Origin: Comamonadaceae bacterium
GTDB taxonomy: Bacteria; Pseudomonadota; Gammaproteobacteria; Burkholderiales; Burkholderiaceae_C
Direction of reading: 5' to 3'
NCBI GenBank assembly: GCA_947455585.1
Contig: CANGOY010000073.1
Span: 1-8,324 of the forward strand
Length of the DNA: 8,324 bases
Shown one piece after another: positions 6,900-8,324 of the stretch (positions are counted from its first letter, which is position 1; the number at the start of each line of letters is the position of its first letter). The position numbers and the translations under genes are program-made. Below the pieces are notes generated by a model, which worked only from the letters and a program-made list of their open reading frames with translations, did not search any database and was not told the DNA's origin.

Positions 6900-7394
6900 A
6901 TGCCAACACTTCGTAAACACGCCTTGATGACTTTAGGCGTTTTGACCCTGGCTTCATTTGCCGACATCGCCAATGCAACCAATCCGCTTGAGCAAATCAA
7001 CCAAGAAGTTGATAAATACCAACAACGCGGCAAAGAACACGCCGATGAGGTGGAGCGATATCGCAACCACCGCGATCACGGCAACAAACATCATGACCAT
7101 GAAGAGCAGCAGCAAGGTGGCACATCCAACGCATGCCGTGATGAGCGCAAGCTGCGATCCGTGCAAGGCAATGTGCACACCAGCATGAAGTTTGTGAACA
7201 ACAGCAACCAAGAAGTCCGCACCTATTGGCTTGACTACAGTGGTCGCCGCGTTTTTTACAAGGCTATTCCACCGCATGGTCAATACACGCAGCCGACCTT
7301 TCAATCTCATCCTTGGCTGGTGACAGACACGCGCGACAACTGCATCGACATCTATGTGTCAAACCAACCCTCTGCCACTGTAAATATTCGATGA
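6900..7394 (+). CDS. Exported protein with a von Hippel-Lindau (pVHL) beta-domain, 164 aa
   Basis: Residues 1-26 are a Sec signal peptide: basic KH start, hydrophobic core, cleavage after Ala-Asn-Ala. Residues 27-74 are highly charged and Gln/His-rich, probably helical, with His47, 57, 60, 64, 65 and 67. Residues about 95-164 match the pVHL beta domain. Around the conserved Trp-Leu pair, the protein aligns without gaps to human pVHL 88-121: Trp110=Trp88, Tyr120=Tyr98, Pro124-Pro125=the PP pair, Thr133=Ser111, Phe134=Tyr112, His137=His115, Trp139=Trp117, Asp143=Asp121. In pVHL this set lines the hydroxyproline pocket. The elongin-binding alpha domain is absent; the chain ends after the last beta-strand (IYVSNQPSATVNI). 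Cys79 and Cys148 could form a disulphide. The expected location is the periplasm or outside the cell. Ligand and role are unknown. The ATG at 6900 gives a complete signal peptide. An intrinsic terminator follows 8 nt after the stop. Confidence 0.88.
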   Translation: MPTLRKHALMTLGVLTLASFADIANATNPLEQINQEVDKYQQRGKEHADEVERYRNHRDHGNKHHDHEEQQQGGTSNACRDERKLRSVQGNVHTSMKFVNNSNQEVRTYWLDYSGRRVFYKAIPPHGQYTQPTFQSHPWLVTDTRDNCIDIYVSNQPSATVNIR

Positions 7395-7402
7395 AGCATA
7401 AG

Positions 7403-7437
7403 AAAAGGCCTCGAAACCAAAGTTTCGAGACCTTTTT
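7403..7437. terminator. Bidirectional intrinsic terminator
   Basis: AAAAGG-C-CTCGAAAC pairs with GTTTCGAG-A-CCTTTT around a CAAA loop, with one C/A mismatch. It ends in TTTTT on the plus strand and TTTTCTT on the minus strand. It therefore serves the VHL-like gene (stop at 7394) and probably also the convergent RNA-binding-protein gene (stop at 7479). Confidence 0.88.
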
Positions 7438-7438
7438 G

Positions 7439-7465
7439 TTTGACTCAGCGCAAGGCTGAGTCAAA
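7439..7465. repeat. Second hairpin in the convergent intergenic region
   Basis: A perfect 11-bp stem TTTGACTCAGC/GCTGAGTCAAA with loop GCAAG lies 13 nt beyond the stop of the RRM gene. It has no T-tract on either strand. It may be a 3' mRNA-stabilising hairpin of the RRM transcript or an accessory to the adjacent terminator. Confidence 0.55.
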
Positions 7466-7478
7466 AGATCTGCAGGGC

Positions 7479-7850
7479 TTAGTAACCGCCGCGACCGCCA
7501 CCACCGTAGCCACCTGAACGGTCGCCACCACCACCGTAGCCGCCACCGCCTGAGCGATCGCCACCACCGTAGCCGCCGCCACCTGAACGTGGAGGACGTG
7601 GCTCCATTGGACGTGCTTCGTTCACAGTGATGCTACGACCACCCAAAGATTGACCATTCATGCCTTCGATGGCAGCTTGTGCTTCGGCATCGCTGCCCAT
7701 TTCGACGAAGCCGAAACCTTTTGAGCGGCCTGTGTCGCGCTCCATCATGACTTTGGCGCTGGTAACAGAACCGAATTCACCGAAAGATTGCTCGAGGTCG
7801 CCATCGCGAACCGTGTATGGCAGATTGCCGACGTAAAGTTTATTGCCCAT
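7479..7850 (-). CDS. RRM-domain RNA-binding protein with glycine-rich tail, 123 aa
   Basis: A single RNA-recognition motif occupies about residues 4-79, with RNP2 LYVGNL at 5-10 and RNP1 KGFGFVEM at 44-51, whose aromatic residues stack on RNA bases. A low-complexity tail (about 89-123) follows, made of Gly/Tyr/Asp-Arg-Ser units and resembling glycine-rich RNA-binding proteins of cyanobacteria and plants. Bacterial members are cytoplasmic, often cold-induced, and proposed to act as RNA chaperones. The ATG at 7850 has a strong Shine-Dalgarno, AAGGAG (7861-7856), 5 nt away. The gene stands alone with a long upstream region (7851-8062) that has inverted and direct repeats. It shares a bidirectional terminator with the VHL-like gene. 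Confidence 0.95.
   Translation of the reverse strand: MGNKLYVGNLPYTVRDGDLEQSFGEFGSVTSAKVMMERDTGRSKGFGFVEMGSDAEAQAAIEGMNGQSLGGRSITVNEARPMEPRPPRSGGGGYGGGDRSGGGGYGGGGDRSGGYGGGGRGGY
7482..7586 (-). repeat. Tandem degenerate repeat encoding the Gly-rich tail
   Basis: Roughly three copies of a unit coding for GGYGGGG-DRSGG, with unit lengths that differ by a few codons, form the end of the RRM gene. In DNA this is a GGT/GGC-rich tract prone to slippage, so copy number may vary between strains. Confidence 0.75.
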
Positions 7851-7947
7851 GGGGACTCCTTAAATACAAGAAAAAGCGAAGGGGTCCCGATAGCACAACT
7901 AACCCGAGAAGTAACGCCGTAGCGCGCGAAACTGACCTATCACCTGA

Positions 7948-7977
7948 TTTGCGCTGACGTTTTATTACCAGCGCAAA
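7948..7977. repeat. Inverted repeat in the leader region of the RRM gene
   Basis: TTTGCGCTG (7948-7956) and CAGCGCAAA (7969-7977) form a perfect 9-bp stem with a 12-nt loop, about 100 nt upstream of the RRM ATG. It could be a 5' UTR hairpin or an operator. A candidate minus-strand -10, CATAAT (7986-7981), with no good -35, would start the transcript at or near this hairpin, leaving a leader of about 120 nt. Confidence 0.5.
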
Positions 7978-7985
7978 GGCATTAT

Positions 7986-8036
7986 GCACTTCTTTTCACT
8001 ATTTAAAATATAAGAAGCACTTTTATTCACTCTTTA
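7986..8036. repeat. Imperfect direct repeat, two 20-bp copies 31 bp apart
   Basis: The copies at 7986-8005 and 8017-8036 both begin GCACTT, share TTCACT and end in TTTA; 17 of 20 positions match. The 31-bp period is about three helical turns, so both copies face the same side of DNA. They lie in the A/T-rich presumed promoter region of the RRM gene. Confidence 0.5.
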
Positions 8037-8063
8037 CGCCACAAATGATGCGTGCAGACAAGA

Positions 8064-8097
8064 AAAAAGCCTAAGTAGCAAACTACTTAGGCTTTTT
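8064..8097 (-). terminator. Intrinsic terminator of the tRNA-Glu/tRNA-Asp transcript
   Basis: A perfect 15-bp stem (core GCCTAAGTAG/CTACTTAGGC) closes on a 4-nt loop, reading TTTG on the minus strand. It is followed on the minus strand by TTTTTTCTT. It lies only 3 nt beyond the encoded CCA of tRNA-Asp. The 26 nt between it and the 7986-8036 repeat hold nothing else recognisable. Confidence 0.9.
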
Positions 8098-8100
8098 ATT

Positions 8101-8177
8101 TGGCGGAGTGGACGGGACTCGAACCCGCGACCCCCGGCGTGACAGGCCGGTATTCTAACCAACTGAACTACCACTCC
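8101..8177 (-). tRNA. tRNA-Asp (anticodon GTC)
   Basis: A 77-nt cloverleaf read on the minus strand. The acceptor stem is GGAGTGG/CCACTCC, the anticodon stem CCGGC/GCCGG with loop CTGTCAC (anticodon GTC), the T arm GCGGG-TTCGAGT-CCCGT, the discriminator G, and CCA is encoded. It is 58 nt downstream of tRNA-Glu and is followed by the terminator at 8064-8097, so the two are probably processed from one transcript. Confidence 0.97.
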
Positions 8178-8235
8178 TGATAGCTGTAACTTTTGCCATG
8201 AAGCTTTAAGCGACATGACCAAGTGCTACAAAACT

Positions 8236-8311
8236 TGGCGACCCTACGGGGATTCGAACCCCGGTACTCACCGTGAAAGGGTGATGTCCTAGGCCTCTAG
8301 ACGATAGGGTC
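8236..8311 (-). tRNA. tRNA-Glu (anticodon TTC)
   Basis: A 76-nt cloverleaf on the minus strand. The acceptor stem is GACCCTA/TAGGGTC, the anticodon stem TCACC/GGTGA with loop CTTTCAC (anticodon TTC), the T arm CGGGG-TTCGAAT-CCCCG, and CCA is encoded. First of the visible tRNA pair; its promoter lies beyond the window edge, since only 13 nt remain upstream. Confidence 0.97.
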
Positions 8312-8324
8312 ATAACCTGGACTG

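Noticed and set aside
8034..8222. Minus-strand 62-codon open frame with a VVVQLVRIPACHAGGRGFESRP-like segment
   Set aside because: This is the familiar translation of a tRNA (here tRNA-Asp) and its terminator, not a protein gene.

Overview
The window looks like chromosome of a Burkholderiales betaproteobacterium, most likely family Comamonadaceae (Limnohabitans/Rhodoferax-like). This is inferred from moderate GC, the style of the proteins and the lipopolysaccharide (LPS) gene block; no rRNA or marker gene in the window proves it. Coding density is high and no gap between genes exceeds 300 bases. I see no insertion sequence, CRISPR array, phage gene or integrase.

Left part (1-4255), envelope biogenesis. 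The 3' end of a TolC-family outer membrane efflux gene (+) converges on a tight three-gene minus-strand operon. In transcription order this is phosphomannomutase/phosphoglucomutase (manB/algC-like), heptosyltransferase I (waaC), then Kdo transferase (waaA). The three genes overlap by 4 nt (TTGA) and 1 nt (TGATG), so translational coupling is likely. waaC starts with TTG. The waaA and tolC stop codons overlap within a shared TTAA, leaving no intergenic terminator. The products supply sugar phosphate and build the Kdo-heptose inner core of LPS.

Middle (4256-5747). A 110-bp divergent region separates the operon from a plus-strand pair: an Ogt-type O6-alkylguanine-DNA alkyltransferase and an EamA/DMT-family ten-helix transporter, overlapping by ATGA.

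Right-middle (5748-7437). Three plus-strand genes have no standard names: an 81-aa soluble protein, a ~170-aa four-helix membrane protein, and a 164-aa exported protein. The exported protein's C-terminal half matches the beta domain of the eukaryotic von Hippel-Lindau tumour suppressor (pVHL), keeping most of its hydroxyproline-pocket residues. A 10-bp hairpin lies directly over its ribosome-binding region. This is the most unusual content of the window.

Right end (7403-8324). A bidirectional terminator separates the VHL-like gene from a minus-strand gene for an RRM RNA-binding protein with a glycine-rich tail. That gene has a long leader region with inverted and direct repeats. A minus-strand tRNA-Glu(TTC)/tRNA-Asp(GTC) pair with a strong intrinsic terminator closes the window.
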